64,000 nucleotides of DNA from Siderastrea radians. Its lineage: Eukaryota > Cnidaria > Anthozoa > Scleractinia > Rhizangiidae. The position numbers and the translations under genes are program-made. The notes under the pieces were generated by a model. It was not told the DNA's origin and did no database searches. It was given only the letters and a program-made list of their open reading frames with translations. The stretch spans positions 13,468,057 through 13,532,056 of the forward strand of contig OZ024898.1 of NCBI GenBank assembly GCA_964017195.1. Reading direction: 5' to 3'. This document shows, piece by piece, positions 12,901-24,097 of the stretch (position 1 is its first letter; every line of letters starts with the position of its first letter).

Positions 12901-14261
12901 GTAAGCCGTGTCCCAGCACTCCTTTTCACTAACCCTAGCAAAACACACGAGTCCTTAAATCTTGGAAGCTATGAGGTACTTCCATGTGAGCCAATGCACG
13001 ACATTGAAAACCTGTTGACGGAACTACCAGCTCACATTGAGGAAGAAGAATGTAAAAAGAAACTGTTTGAAGCTGTTGACCTAACAATTGGGAGGAAAGA
13101 AACTAAACGGCCGTTAATTTTTGATGCTCACTAATAATAACTTCAAGTTATGTGAGGGGAACTGCAAGCGCAGGAGCGCAAAATCTACTGGACACTCCAG
13201 TTGACATGCAGGATATACTCTACAAGGGAGATGAAAGTAGATCCCCACGGTTGATTCTACGCTATCACAACTCTAGCCGGTACCACCACATACTCTGTGA
13301 AAACCTTGTTGGCTTTAAACCTGAGAAAATGACAATGAGGAAATTTTATGGAACTTACCTGCATGCCTTAACAGCTCATGCCCCTGTCCAGCTGTGCATT
13401 GTTTCTGGACGTTATTCAAATGCTGAAGAGAAGCGCACGTTCAACACTGTTAAATCCATCACAGACACCACATCATCCTATCGCCCAGGCCATATCATTA
13501 GGAACATATTCATTCGCTTACAGGCTGAAGAACAACCAGGAAGGTCGGAATACAGTGTGGAAAAGCAGCAGTCAGTAGTTTCACGTCTGGCACATTCACT
13601 TCCACTCCAAAGAAATACAAGATTTCCAAAGACACATTAAAAAAAACATTCTAGTAAATGACAGGCACATTTAGAGAAGACAAGTGACTTTCTATTACCA
13701 GGAGAAGGTGTGTGGTGGTCACAGGATAATGACTTTGTTGAGTTTTTTTATGCCAATGGTGAAGCTAGTTTTCCTGAGGGGGGTCCCACACTGCACCACT
13801 TGAGGTCTAGCAACTTAAAGAATGAAGACGAGTATCTGATGAAGTGTTGGCAGGAGTGCTTAAGGAGGGAAATCATTATCCCAGCACACCTAATTCGTGA
13901 TGAAGACGAGGATGGTACTGTTCACAGAATTTACACAGACTACTTGACTGGCCCCTTGTTTGAATTCCCTGCCCAGACAGAAGAGCCAGCATCTGTGGAC
14001 AGTGCAATGCAAGATGACAGTGAGCAGTCAACAGTTGCCAGTGAAAAATCAGTAGAGGACAACTGCACAAGAACAAATGAGTCTCCATCAAGTGATGCTC
14101 TTCAAGAGCCAAGCTGTGACCATGAACCAGTGGCCTTTAGGCTCATTGAAGAAGAGGAGACGATAAGCTTTGAAGAGGACAACCTGCTGGACTCACCCTC
14201 AGCCACAGATAAACAACAAGGAGCCTTTTCATCAGGTATGATGGTTGTTAGAACGTGGTAG
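9907..14261 (+). pseudogene. Decayed multi-exon gene, transposase-like, family not assigned
   Basis: Coding blocks in order: 9907-10622 (239 residues, basic, predicted helical, followed by a GT donor), about 11095-11526 (donor GTGAGG, one stop near 11323), 12022-12540 (two or more breaks), 12536-13134, 13152-13640 and 13690-14261. The 12.6-kb block has a Cys cluster (YYCSGCG ... YCFRCK). The next block opens with a SAP-like segment (KKKELEEELGGRGIY) and the motif LNLGSYEVLPCEPMHDI. The following block holds RKFYGTYLHALTAHAP and SNAEEKRTFNTVKSIT, which resembles the region around the last catalytic Glu of P-like transposases. The final block is acidic and low complexity. Stops and frame changes between blocks show decay. 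The Polinton begins about 30 bp after the last block. Calling it transposase-derived is inference; I do not recognise a named family. Confidence 0.5.
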
Positions 14262-14291
14262 ATTTAGCAAAAAATAGTCTCATAAGAGTAG

Positions 14292-14505
14292 TATAAGAGT
14301 TGGGGGTACCATAGCATTTTTGTAAAAAATTCTCTCTTACCTTCCAACTCTATACTACATTCCATATAATGGTACTCATTTTATAGAAATCCATATGTTT
14401 TTCATTTTATGAAATCTATATTTATTTTATTGCCAGTAGTTGATTTTTTGCTTTATCATGGTTCACAAATGCTTTCATTACGTGACTCATCGGAAAACAG
14501 GAAGT
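14292..14505 (+). repeat. Polinton left terminal inverted repeat
   Basis: Begins TATAAGAGTTGGGGGTACC and matches the reverse complement of 42741-42954 over 214 bp with only about four differences (for example CCATATG against CTATATG). Confidence 0.95.
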
Positions 14506-14673
14506 CTTAAACTTCTCGGAAAAGCAGTGACCTCATTAATAGCTATTGTTTGAGATTACAAGATGATCGTATGATTTATTTCAACCAATTAAAAACGTAC
14601 CCATAAATTATTTTTCTGAGAAAAATATCAGAGGTTTCTACATTTTGATAAAAATATCAGAACTTTCTACGTC

Positions 14674-15076
14674 TTGTTAAGCATGCCTCTGAGTATTGAT
14701 GAAGCTACTAAACGCTATGAGAGCCACTCTCAAAATATACAAGATGCGATTTTGACTATGGAATCGTACATGGGGGATTTAAAAGCATTTACGTTTAATC
14801 TACCACAAGCTATTGGAAACCTCGACAAGGTGGACACAACGAAGGAAGAACGTGATGTTTCATCATATATTAAAGCACTAGAGGAGTACAAGAAGATCAT
14901 CAGTTTTGTAAAAAAGAGAAGAGCCCTACGTGAAATCATTGATGGAAAAATGAAAGTTGATAACTTGAAGGCCAATTTGAAGTTTCGTAGGACGTGCTCA
15001 ACGTCTTACTTTTAATCCTTATCAACGACCACTGCAATCTGGTAATGATACAAATACCTCCAGTTCAAGTGATTGA
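14674..15076 (+). CDS. Small Polinton coiled-coil protein, unknown function
   Basis: It opens at an ATG 170 bp inside the left inverted repeat and encodes a charged, helix-rich protein of about 110 residues without Cys clusters or membrane segments. The first frame closes at 15015. A second frame continues with a Ser-rich tail to about 15076, so a one-base change near 14985-15000 may have shortened the protein. It is the only gene left of polB and faces it. I do not recognise a family. Confidence 0.5.
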
Positions 15077-15189
15077 ACAATGAACAGTTGTGTAGCCTTG
15101 GAGTTTCACTTGGCGTATAAAAAATAATATCTGATCCATGAGTGTATAGAAATGAGCTGTAATGATTGGTTTAAAAAGTGGACGTGATT

Positions 15190-17573
15190 TCTATTTTTGA
15201 ATTGCATAATGCCCATAGGCATAGCTTGTTATTCCGTCGTTTGATATGTATCTTTTGTCGTCGAAACAGGATAATGACACTTTATTGAGCTCATAGCTTC
15301 CAAGTTGATGTTTACTGCTTCGAATCGTTTTCATGGTATGATGTATTTGTTTATTTTCTAATAAAACAGATTTATAATCTTCATGTTTGATTTCGTTCTT
15401 TATTATATTCTTTTTAATACCTTTGGCTGTTTTTCCTCCTTTTTGGTTGTCTCTTATATAACTATACATTTTGATCGCAAACCAACGAATTCCGTGATTG
15501 GCATTCCAGCTGCTTCATTCTTGAATTTACCAATCACCTTTTTATTTGTTTTATTGAAATATTGAGAGCTTTCTGGATAATCACTGTTATCAAATCGATC
15601 TTTGTCATTCCAAAAGTCTTTGTACACGTCTTCAGTTTCGATCTCATAAGTTGAACTGTCTGTGTCAGTAAAAAGAAGCTTAGCCTTGTCTCCATACTTA
15701 CTTTTGATGTAGTTATAATGAAAACCATACATCAATGTCTTGCTGAGATCGAGAATACACATTCCTATGTATGCCGGCCTGTTGAGAGTTAGTGTTTCTT
15801 TGATCTTATGCACTGCTACTAGATTTTCATTGAAGATCTTACTACTAACATAAGTCGGTTTAGACGTCATTTTTAATAGTTTATTTTCATCAGTTACCAG
15901 TCTGACATCGACTCGCTTCCGGATGTTTTCCATTGTTTTGCCGAACATGCTATTGTTCATAAGTTTAAAAAAATCTTTTTCAAATGAATTTTTTGCTTGA
16001 GTTCTTTTTTGTGTGTTGAAGTCTATATATTGCTTAAGCCATGGAGACTGATTGAATTCTAATACTCTATGTACTTTTTTCAATTTCAAACCTAGATCGA
16101 TATACTGTAGATTTCTATAGTGTAGGATGTATTTATCTTTATAGTTTAATGTGGGGATTAGTTTGTGAACGAGACCTGTTGAAATATTGAACTTTTTCTG
16201 TATATTTTTGCAATAGTTTGATAGCATATTGTCTGTTACTTTCACTTTGTCTGGACCTAGAGGATAGTCATTATGTATATCATGTAGTTCTTCAGGATAT
16301 TCTAGATCGACTTCTAGTATCAATCCTTTCTTACTATCATCTTTATAATCAGCTAAGTTTATTTTGTTGATTTGTTTTTCTGTTAACCATTTAAAACCAC
16401 CTGTGGGGAGGTATTTACTCATAGCCCAACCGTATAAATTGTTCGCATCTAAGTACATTGTATATTTTGACTGCTCCTTATCGTTGTATTCTCTCATGTA
16501 CTTGTTGTTTGCTTTACCATATCGATTAGCTATAAACTGATACCTCCTCTCATTCCTTTTTCAATGAATTGAAACATGTCAACATCAGTCATCAATTCCA
16601 ATTTGATATTTGTCATTTTCAACATAGCATCCCATGATAAGCCTGGAGATGTGAAATAGTGACATGGGTCAAGTTTGTAATACTGAAGACAGGTCTTACG
16701 GAAGTTTTCGAACACATCAGCTAATAGAAGGATATCAGACTTTCGATATAGATTATGGTATTCACCCATATTTTTTAATTTGAATGTTTTCCACACGTTT
16801 TGGGCATGTTGATAATCTTCATCTGTTATGTGTTCATTACTCAATATGCTGAAAAATTCTTCTTTTGTTGGTAATTCTGTTTTATTGAATTTGTCAAAGG
16901 TATCCATGTAATCATAAGGATAGACTCCCTTTTGCTTCATCAATTCAAATTGTTCTTGTTTGAATCTATTGCATGTGTATTTGAAAGCTTCTGTGGGTAA
17001 GTTGCTAACCAATTTATCAAGACTGGAACTCATAAATTGAAAACTATCGATGAATGTCAGATGATTACCAAGCATAAAAGCCATGTATTTCTCCATGTTG
17101 TTTGGAATAGCGTTGATGTTCATCTGTATCTCTTCTCCTTTTTTGTTTTTATTTATTTTTCTTAACTATTTCACCAATCTGTTGCATTATGAAATGGCTG
17201 TCATATCCTCTTAAATTGTGAAATATAACAGGAATTTTAATATTATCTGGTTCAATTTTTAGTTTTACATTGCATTCTTGGTGAGCTGATCCTCTGTATT
17301 TTCCTGTGATATGGCAATGATCTCTGACACGTATGTCTTTATTTGTATATTTTTTTCTCACATATATGACATTCCTCGGCTTTTTTGAATGCTTCTTCAT
17401 CCTTTTCAGTCATTCTCAATGGTTTGTTGAAACGTCTTTTCATTACTTTTCTGCAATACTTGACCTCATTTAGCATAGATTCCATGAATTGATAAACAGC
17501 ATTTTCACCTCTATATATCTGCTCTTTTTTGGTATATTTTTCATCATAACAGCACACGACCTTATAGCCATAA
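15190..17573 (-). pseudogene. Protein-primed DNA polymerase B, C-terminal two thirds
   Basis: This is the replicative polymerase of the Polinton. Polymerase motif A (LDANNLYG) lies near 16430, the motif-B region with KLMNNSMFGKTMENIRKR near 15910-15980, and motif C (FTDTDSS) near 15645-15665. The exonuclease/TPR1 region follows the break at 17573. A DHCHITGKYRGSAHQECN zinc-like segment is near 17270-17330. Frame changes occur near 15470, 16525, 17130 and 17350, several of them in A or T runs. The 5' part lies at 24098-25492 beyond the inserted Academ element, and the reading frame matches exactly across the TAA duplication. This copy cannot encode an active enzyme as written. Confidence 0.93.
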
Positions 17574-17586
17574 TAGTCCATGGGCC

Positions 17587-18434
17587 AAGACCCCCAAAAT
17601 AAGGTTTTTTGTACCATGTGAAAGGACCAGTGCTATCATGTATTTTTTAAATCTTCAATATCTAAAGTTTATTTTAAGGTATGATAGCAAGCCTCTACGA
17701 GTAGCTTTCTTGCTGTAGCCATGTGATCAAATGACGTCATTCCAACTGCCTTTTCGCCTTAGATGTACTTAATAGCATTAACTTCTGACTTATAACTTTT
17801 GTGCAATTGGTTTTGAAACCACATTTTGTACATAACCAAACAGAGTATGATGTTGGATTCAATTGTACTGTAATTAACAAGTTAAAAATTAAAGTTCCCG
17901 TTGCCATGGCAACGGAAATGTTCATTTAGCCCACGAATGAAGTAAAACTCACTGAAAATGTTCAATATTGTTTTCCGCTTCCTAATTTTAAAAATTGGGA
18001 TAAAAATACATATCACCACTAGAGTTCACTCATTTGCAGATCAATTAAGCACACTCTGGGATTAATAATCCAGCAAAGGAAAACGTGAGAGCTTCCTCTA
18101 TGACTCCTCTTCGGCAGTAAAATCCCCCACTTAACACACTGGAGTCTTGAAACTTTCATAGCTTTTCATACATCGCTTTGTTCAAATATCATTTTCACTG
18201 AAATGTAAACAAAGGGTCATGTTCAATTTTAGACAAAAGTAGCAGTTGATTTATGCTTTAAATGTTAAGCAGTTGCCATGACAACAACAGTTATTAAATG
18301 TAAGTAATAAGGTGCGCTGTTCAAAATTTAAACCAATTGTCATGCTAACAGTCAAGTGCAAGGAACTTTGAAATTTCTAAGAAGAGTACTGTAAAAGGGA
18401 AGTTATTTGATGTTGGCTAATGGCTACGAGTTTA
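17587..18434. other. 3' non-coding part of the Academ element
   Basis: It lies between the left inverted repeat and the transposase stop codon. No gene seen. A short palindromic segment GTTGCCATGGCAAC is at 17900-17913. It probably contains the 3' UTR and polyadenylation signal of the transposase. Confidence 0.5.
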
Positions 18435-21400
18435 TTACCTTTCTTCATCGTCATCATCATCGTCATCGTCTCCAGCAGGGACAACATCGTTGTCTTCATC
18501 AGACCTGTTGGTACATTCTTGAAGTCGGCACATGTCAGTGCATTTGAGACCATTGGCGATGCAAGAGCATGATGGTTTGCACGCCCTACTGCACTGACAT
18601 GAAAGAAGCTCCAGGACTGCTTGTGGAGCTGGCTGGCCACCCATCCAGTCTACAACCAGTTTTTCATCCTCGGTGCACCAGCCAGCTCCTTCTGGTGGTG
18701 GGATGACTGGACATCTTTCTAAGCACCGTTTCCATACTGCAGCTTGATAGTTTGCCCTTTGAGAGTGTTTTCGCAGCGTGTCTCTGCATGGTGGCAGCTG
18801 ATTAGATTCAACGTCTCCTCTCTTCAAGCAGAACAGTCGGTATCGAAGCTCGTTTATGTCACTTGTTCCCGGGTTGCTGCAGTACACGGAGCAAGTAAAT
18901 TTCTCAAGACTACAGTAAAGGTGATCGGAAAGGTCCCATTCTGTACCCAGCTGCTGGAAGATTCCTTGAAATTCTGCACTTCGTGACACAATTCGATATC
19001 CTGATACCTTGCCTCGTCCAGCAAAGGCACTAACCGTATCACAACCAGTGAACGCGTGAAAGCCTGGTAGTGATCTGCATATATTTGCTCCAATGCTCTC
19101 AACTACTCTGGAAACATCAATGTACTTGACTCTGGTCTGTGAACCACATTTGATAAACAGCGAGGAAGAAATGGAACTCTTGAAGGCTAGAAGAAGTATT
19201 AAGACATCAGTATCTTCTGATACCACAACGACGGAAGCGAATCTTGATCGAGCTGCATGGACTGCATGTAAGATGACTCTGGTATCGGCCTCCTCTTGAG
19301 TAGATTCGAGCTCACTAATAGGTTGCACCATTCCAGAGGATAACTGATAACATTTGTCGCCACAGGTGATAACAAGTGTCTTTCCTAAAAGCTTCTCTTT
19401 GTACTTGTCTTTCTTCCACTCGCTTGTCACAAACACAATGAGTGCTTGTTTGTTCTTTGAGCTACACAGGAATCTTCTCCATTGTTTGACCTTGTGATCG
19501 GCTTGAATATTGCGGTATTCGCTTCCTGATCCTTCACCTCTGTTTATTCTTTCAGCATTCTTTATGGATTCCTCCCTGTAATCATCAAAGACGACATCAA
19601 TCCTGTCACTCGTTCCACCTTCATTTAGAACTCTGCCAAGCAAAGCTTCAGCAACTGCTGCGAACGTCTTCTGATCACCTTTGAGGCGCTGGACTAGAGC
19701 CATCCCGTCTATAACACATGCAGAAGGATGGGGAATAGCATCTGAGGCTTGGACATTTTTCTGGAGTTCTTTTGCCAGGGACGCCTTGTTTGTTTTACGG
19801 AGCAAGCCATCTGGGGTAGCTAATGACCATGGGAGTGGTCCGAGAGGATGGGATAACACGTCTCTCATCTGTAGGTTTCTGCTCTCTGCAATGACGATCA
19901 TTTGCGCAAACAATCTTCTGTCGGCTTTGAGGATTACCTCTTGGTTCTTACCAGCCTTTATCGTTACCTTTTTGGTCAGGTGAGTAAAGGTCATCAACTT
20001 GGCTTTGGTGATTGCATCATGGAACTTGACTTTAGGTGTATTACATTGAAGGCGTTGCTCTCTGAATGCCTTATAGGCTTCCTCACCAATATCTTTAGCT
20101 CCTAGCAAGTCACGCTCTACATCAGGAGTGGCTACCTTTCCTGTGGAAAGACAGACAAGATCTTGAAGATCAGGGTTGAATGGGTTGAGCCAAGTGTCTT
20201 GAAGAATTGACACAATGGACTTAACATCAGCTTCATCCCTGGCGATTCTTGAAGGTTGTAGATCATTGTGTTGGGAAGACGATGGACTGATGTGTAACAT
20301 ATCTTTGAGTTGCCTCAGGAATGTGCTTCGGTATTCAGCGACTAAATAGAATTTGCTAACTGCATTCGGCTTCAGGCTGAAACCTTTGGTTCCTCCTGAC
20401 GTTTGAGTGTCTTTGTTGACGGTTTCCTCACACGTCTGATCAACGGGGATTCTCCCGAAAGGGTTGTCTTCTCCAATCTGAACGGAAAATCCTCCCGATC
20501 GAAGGTATTCAAGGGTGTCAGGGTGTTCTTCTGGTAGATGTGACATTTCATGCAGATATGCAGAAAGGTACCTGGCATAGTTAGGCTTGTCATATGCGAA
20601 ACACCAAGGGACTATTTCGCTGATAGATGAAAGGTGAAGTTCCCAGTCCCCTTCCCGAGACGCTCTTAACAGCTCAAGAAGTATTTCAACCATGTCAACA
20701 TATGACATCCAGAACTTGGAGAGCTTCCCGTTCCCATGCCGGAGATAGTGCATATACATGCTGAATAGTTGCGACACTTCTTGAAATGAGGGACTTGTAA
20801 TTGTGGCATTGAATTCTCGCTCACATGTTCTATCACAAAGCGTTTTTAGACCTTTGAAGAACTCATCGACAAGAGGCTTCTTCTCTTCGTGATGCTCCTC
20901 CACCCAAGAAATGAAACCAATCCATGCCAGCCTGTTAAGTGCTTCAAACATTAGCTTGTGAAATCTTATGGCGCGATTATATGCACGGCCTTCAAGGACA
21001 CCAGACGTGGATCCTTCAGCAATTACTCCAGACTCGATAATCACATCTCGTAAACCAGCATCCTGGAAACGCTTCCCTATCACCGACAAGAACGTGCAAA
21101 TGGTATGGAACACTCCCATCCTCAACACAAGATCATTAAACTGCGCTCTGTGTTTCCACTTTATCTCTGCAGCTTTCGCATAAAGTGCCTGATCAAACAC
21201 AACTACCATGCTGTGAAGTTTCAAGGTTTCTTTGATCTGTAGAGACTTCAAAAGGATTTGGTACACAGTAGACATGTTTGTTGCTGGGGCATTGATTGTC
21301 GGAAGGTAACCCACGTTATCCTTAGTAACTTCTTGGTCATTTCGCACTAAAATGTTAAAGCCAGTCCAACTAGGAACGGATTGCTTTTCACTTGCATGAA

Positions 21401-23021
21401 TTCGTGCTAAAACCCACAGCAAGTTCTTTTTCCATGCGCATTCCATGATTTCATTTAACTTGACTTCCACATATCCTCTAGAATGGGGCCCACAGCGCTC
21501 CCCTGCATTGTAGATAGGGATAGCTTCGTCACCCACAGACTCGATACTTCTCTTCTTTGATTTCATGATGACTGGAAGTGAAGCTGACGGAGGGTGAGGG
21601 CCAAAATGATTAGCTTGAACTGCGATTCCATTGACTCGGTGGGAAGTGCCCTCGCCAGACAAAGTCTCCTCAAGACGATCTATATTATCCCAGGCCAGCG
21701 TTGTACTGATAAACGGACGGATGTTTTCGGGGAGGGGGACTTCGTTGCATGAGGTTGCTGCTAACTTTTGAAGGCACAATGCAGTATTTATCTCTTCAAG
21801 TTGGGAGTAGGCAATTCCGTGACCACAGCGGTTTATAATTTGAATTAATTCAACGTTGTTGGAAAGAGATTTTACGGCATATGGAAGTAAAACATGCTTT
21901 GGGGGCTTCTGTCGTCCACCACTCGTACCAAAGACCAAGTCCTGTCCAAACGATGTAATGAGACGCTGAATCTTTGGAGAACAAGACTGCAAACCTGGAA
22001 ATTCAGTACTACCGGTGAGCAAAGTGTACAAAAACTCTTTCAGAACATCTGGAATGATCACGGCATTTTCAGTTAGTTCGCAAGGTTTTGGAGGCCACGA
22101 TTCTATGATTTCTTGCTCCTGGATTGCTTTTCTAAGGTGGAGAGCGGTTTTGGATATTTCTTCTGTACCCTTAAAAGGCTTGGAAATATTAGAGTTCTCC
22201 ACAGCTAGCTTGGCTAAATGAAGTCTGGAAAGACCACGTGGAATGACAAAAACTCTTTTGTTGCCAAAAAGATCTTCAAACTCCAGCATGTCTCCAAATT
22301 CTCCTTCAAGTTTTCTTCTGAAATGGGTTCTCGTAGATTCTTTGATCTCTATGTCTTGAGACTTGAAGAATGATGTAAATAGGGTATACAACTCCGACAT
22401 TCTAACAACCCTTGGGTTCTGAAGTAGGTTTGTTCTTATATGATTAAACAGCATCTCATAGGCATGTGTTTCTGCCCTGATATACTCATCACACACTTCT
22501 TCTTTTGTTTCCCTGATGTTTAAAGGTCCTGGAACGTTTCGAGTGTAGTCACGGTAGCACGATTTATGGTAGCATGCTTCTGCCGCTACAAGCTCTCTGG
22601 AGACAATAGCCAGTATCCTTGAATCGTTTTTGCTCATAGCTGCTCTCCTGACTGTGTTATCAGCACGCAAGTCAACACACTGTATCAGAGCCTCTCTTGT
22701 TTTGATTCCCTTGAGGTACTTGGCCTTCTCGCAAAATACACAAATTCGCTCATAGACCCTACTTTGGGTGTTCGCCGGTTGTCGGCCGGAAGACCTACGG
22801 CTACTTGTGTCATCTTGTTCTTCAACCTTGTTATCAGACTGAGCCAGTTTTTGTAGATCCCTCTTCAACGTAAAGATACTGCGGCATTTCCTGTGATATG
22901 ATATCTGTGGTACTTCTCCTTCCTTTAAAGTTTTCGCAATATCAAGAATCCCCTCATGGTTACGAATAACAGCAGCATTATGGAGCGTTTTCCACGAGTC
23001 GACATCTTTTAAAGAGGCCAA
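18435..23021 (-). CDS. Academ-type transposase with PIN/XPG-like nuclease and CXC domain
   Basis: A single uninterrupted frame of more than 1500 codons. N-terminal zinc-like segments: YHRKC near residue 43, then CVFC near 94 paired with YHKSC near 150. The probable transposase core has VVVFDQALYAK near residue 608, followed by MGVFHTICTFL and a long helical region. The nuclease-like domain shows EADTR near 1243, SEDTDVLILLL near 1265 and FTGCDT near 1325, the spaced acidic motifs of the PIN/FEN1/XPG fold. A CXC (tesmin-like) cluster follows near 1473-1507, then an Asp/Glu tail. The frame stays open upstream to about 23123 through a CECIIHCC segment but has no ATG, so the true start may be in an upstream exon. 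The intact length in a dead host element suggests recent arrival. Cut-and-paste activity is inferred, not shown. Confidence 0.8.
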   Translation of the reverse strand: MASLKDVDSWKTLHNAAVIRNHEGILDIAKTLKEGEVPQISYHRKCRSIFTLKRDLQKLAQSDNKVEEQDDTSSRRSSGRQPANTQSRVYERICVFCEKAKYLKGIKTREALIQCVDLRADNTVRRAAMSKNDSRILAIVSRELVAAEACYHKSCYRDYTRNVPGPLNIRETKEEVCDEYIRAETHAYEMLFNHIRTNLLQNPRVVRMSELYTLFTSFFKSQDIEIKESTRTHFRRKLEGEFGDMLEFEDLFGNKRVFVIPRGLSRLHLAKLAVENSNISKPFKGTEEISKTALHLRKAIQEQEIIESWPPKPCELTENAVIIPDVLKEFLYTLLTGSTEFPGLQSCSPKIQRLITSFGQDLVFGTSGGRQKPPKHVLLPYAVKSLSNNVELIQIINRCGHGIAYSQLEEINTALCLQKLAATSCNEVPLPENIRPFISTTLAWDNIDRLEETLSGEGTSHRVNGIAVQANHFGPHPPSASLPVIMKSKKRSIESVGDEAIPIYNAGERCGPHSRGYVEVKLNEIMECAWKKNLLWVLARIHASEKQSVPSWTGFNILVRNDQEVTKDNVGYLPTINAPATNMSTVYQILLKSLQIKETLKLHSMVVVFDQALYAKAAEIKWKHRAQFNDLVLRMGVFHTICTFLSVIGKRFQDAGLRDVIIESGVIAEGSTSGVLEGRAYNRAIRFHKLMFEALNRLAWIGFISWVEEHHEEKKPLVDEFFKGLKTLCDRTCEREFNATITSPSFQEVSQLFSMYMHYLRHGNGKLSKFWMSYVDMVEILLELLRASREGDWELHLSSISEIVPWCFAYDKPNYARYLSAYLHEMSHLPEEHPDTLEYLRSGGFSVQIGEDNPFGRIPVDQTCEETVNKDTQTSGGTKGFSLKPNAVSKFYLVAEYRSTFLRQLKDMLHISPSSSQHNDLQPSRIARDEADVKSIVSILQDTWLNPFNPDLQDLVCLSTGKVATPDVERDLLGAKDIGEEAYKAFREQRLQCNTPKVKFHDAITKAKLMTFTHLTKKVTIKAGKNQEVILKADRRLFAQMIVIAESRNLQMRDVLSHPLGPLPWSLATPDGLLRKTNKASLAKELQKNVQASDAIPHPSACVIDGMALVQRLKGDQKTFAAVAEALLGRVLNEGGTSDRIDVVFDDYREESIKNAERINRGEGSGSEYRNIQADHKVKQWRRFLCSSKNKQALIVFVTSEWKKDKYKEKLLGKTLVITCGDKCYQLSSGMVQPISELESTQEEADTRVILHAVHAARSRFASVVVVSEDTDVLILLLAFKSSISSSLFIKCGSQTRVKYIDVSRVVESIGANICRSLPGFHAFTGCDTVSAFAGRGKVSGYRIVSRSAEFQGIFQQLGTEWDLSDHLYCSLEKFTCSVYCSNPGTSDINELRYRLFCLKRGDVESNQLPPCRDTLRKHSQRANYQAAVWKRCLERCPVIPPPEGAGWCTEDEKLVVDWMGGQPAPQAVLELLSCQCSRACKPSCSCIANGLKCTDMCRLQECTNRSDEDNDVVPAGDDDDDDDDEER

Positions 23022-23867
23022 ATCTCCAGTTTCGTCACAACAGTGGATTATGCATTCACAGTTTTCTTTCCTTTGTCTCTTGTTATTTTCACCATTTTTT
23101 TCTAACGTTCTTCGTTTTCCTCCTTATATTTTTTATAAAAAGTAAAGCATACAAAGTCGCTTTTAAAAACATTGATTTTTTTCATAAGAAGTTTTAAAGG
23201 TTCATATGTTAGAACAAAGTTAAAATTTGGAACTCGTTTTAAAAGCGGTTTTATAAATAAATCTTAGATTATCGAGTCCATACAGATCTCGAAGGCCTGA
23301 AAGTTTAAGTTAAATTTGTGGTTAAATAACTACGATACCATTATAAAAATTCTTGTTGTTTGGTTATGAAGCTGTTTATTATTACTGTTATTCAGGATAA
23401 AATAGATTTGAAAAGTAAAACTTGTGAAAAAGTCCACACGGTGGTTAAGAAAAAAATCATGGATTTTGGTGTCCATACACATCTCGAATGACTGTAAGTT
23501 TTTGTATAATTTGTGGTTGAAATTTATAAAAGTCTTAATCAAAATGCTTGCTACTTAGTTATCTTGTAATTTTTCACAAACTTTGTCCAATTTTAAACAG
23601 ATTTCTACTTTAAAACGATGAAAATCAAGCAACAAGTTATATGCACTCACCTGCCATGAAGGCCGCCATCTTGGATTTTCCCACAATGCAACGCAAAGTT
23701 TCAATAAGCCGTTCAACTTGCTTTTTTCGCTTTTAAACAAGTGAAATTCGGAATTTGGTTCATTGTAAATAATCTTAGTGCTTCCTTTTTAAAAATGAAG
23801 CTGTGAAGACTATTTTTGGTCCAGCAATAAGTTTTTAATATTGTTTTGAAAACAGGCCTCGTTTTCA
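23022..23867. other. 5' part of the Academ element
   Basis: AT-rich DNA upstream of the transposase. The coding frame runs into it for about 100 bp. The rest may hold a promoter or a first exon, but no clear start or splice site can be named. GCCTCGTTTTCATGC lies at 23856-23870. Confidence 0.4.
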
Positions 23868-23972
23868 TGCAGAAGCGGATTTTGGTGATATTTTAGCTAA
23901 AGAAATATACAAATATCACCAAAATCCGCTATATCACCAAAATCCGCCAAAATATCACCAAAATCCGCAAAA
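23868..23972. repeat. Cluster of ATATCACCAAAATCCGC repeats with one inverted copy
   Basis: Three direct copies of ATATCACCAAAATCCGC lie at about 23912-23968, and one inverted copy (GCGGATTTTGGTGATAT) at about 23875-23892. They lie about 125-220 bp inside the right end of the Academ element. The arrangement could bind the transposase or form a hairpin. Confidence 0.7.
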
Positions 23973-24097
23973 TAAGCTACTCATTTGGCTTTGCTATCAT
24001 AACTTTTTGTTATCACCCCCAACCAAGCTTTAATTCTATAATACTCCAAGCTGGTCCCTCTGAGTGGTACATTTAAGAGAGTCCGGCCCATGGACTA

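Larger units (their letters stand above)
17574..24097 (-). mobile_element. Academ-type DNA transposon inserted in Polinton polB
   Basis: The 13-bp perfect inverted ends TAGTCCATGGGCC lie at 17574-17586 and 24085-24097, flanked on both sides by TAA (17571-17573, 24098-24100). Removing the element and one TAA restores the polymerase reading frame, so the boundaries are firm. The element is 6524 bp and carries one large minus-strand gene. A 3-bp duplication fits the 3-4 bp reported for Academ. The PIF/Harbinger superfamily also makes 3-bp TWA duplications, but its transposase is unlike this protein. Confidence 0.85.

Noticed and set aside
17574..24097. PIF/Harbinger element, because of the TAA duplication
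   Set aside because: The encoded protein has no Harbinger transposase motifs and instead combines a large core with a PIN/XPG-like nuclease and CXC tail.
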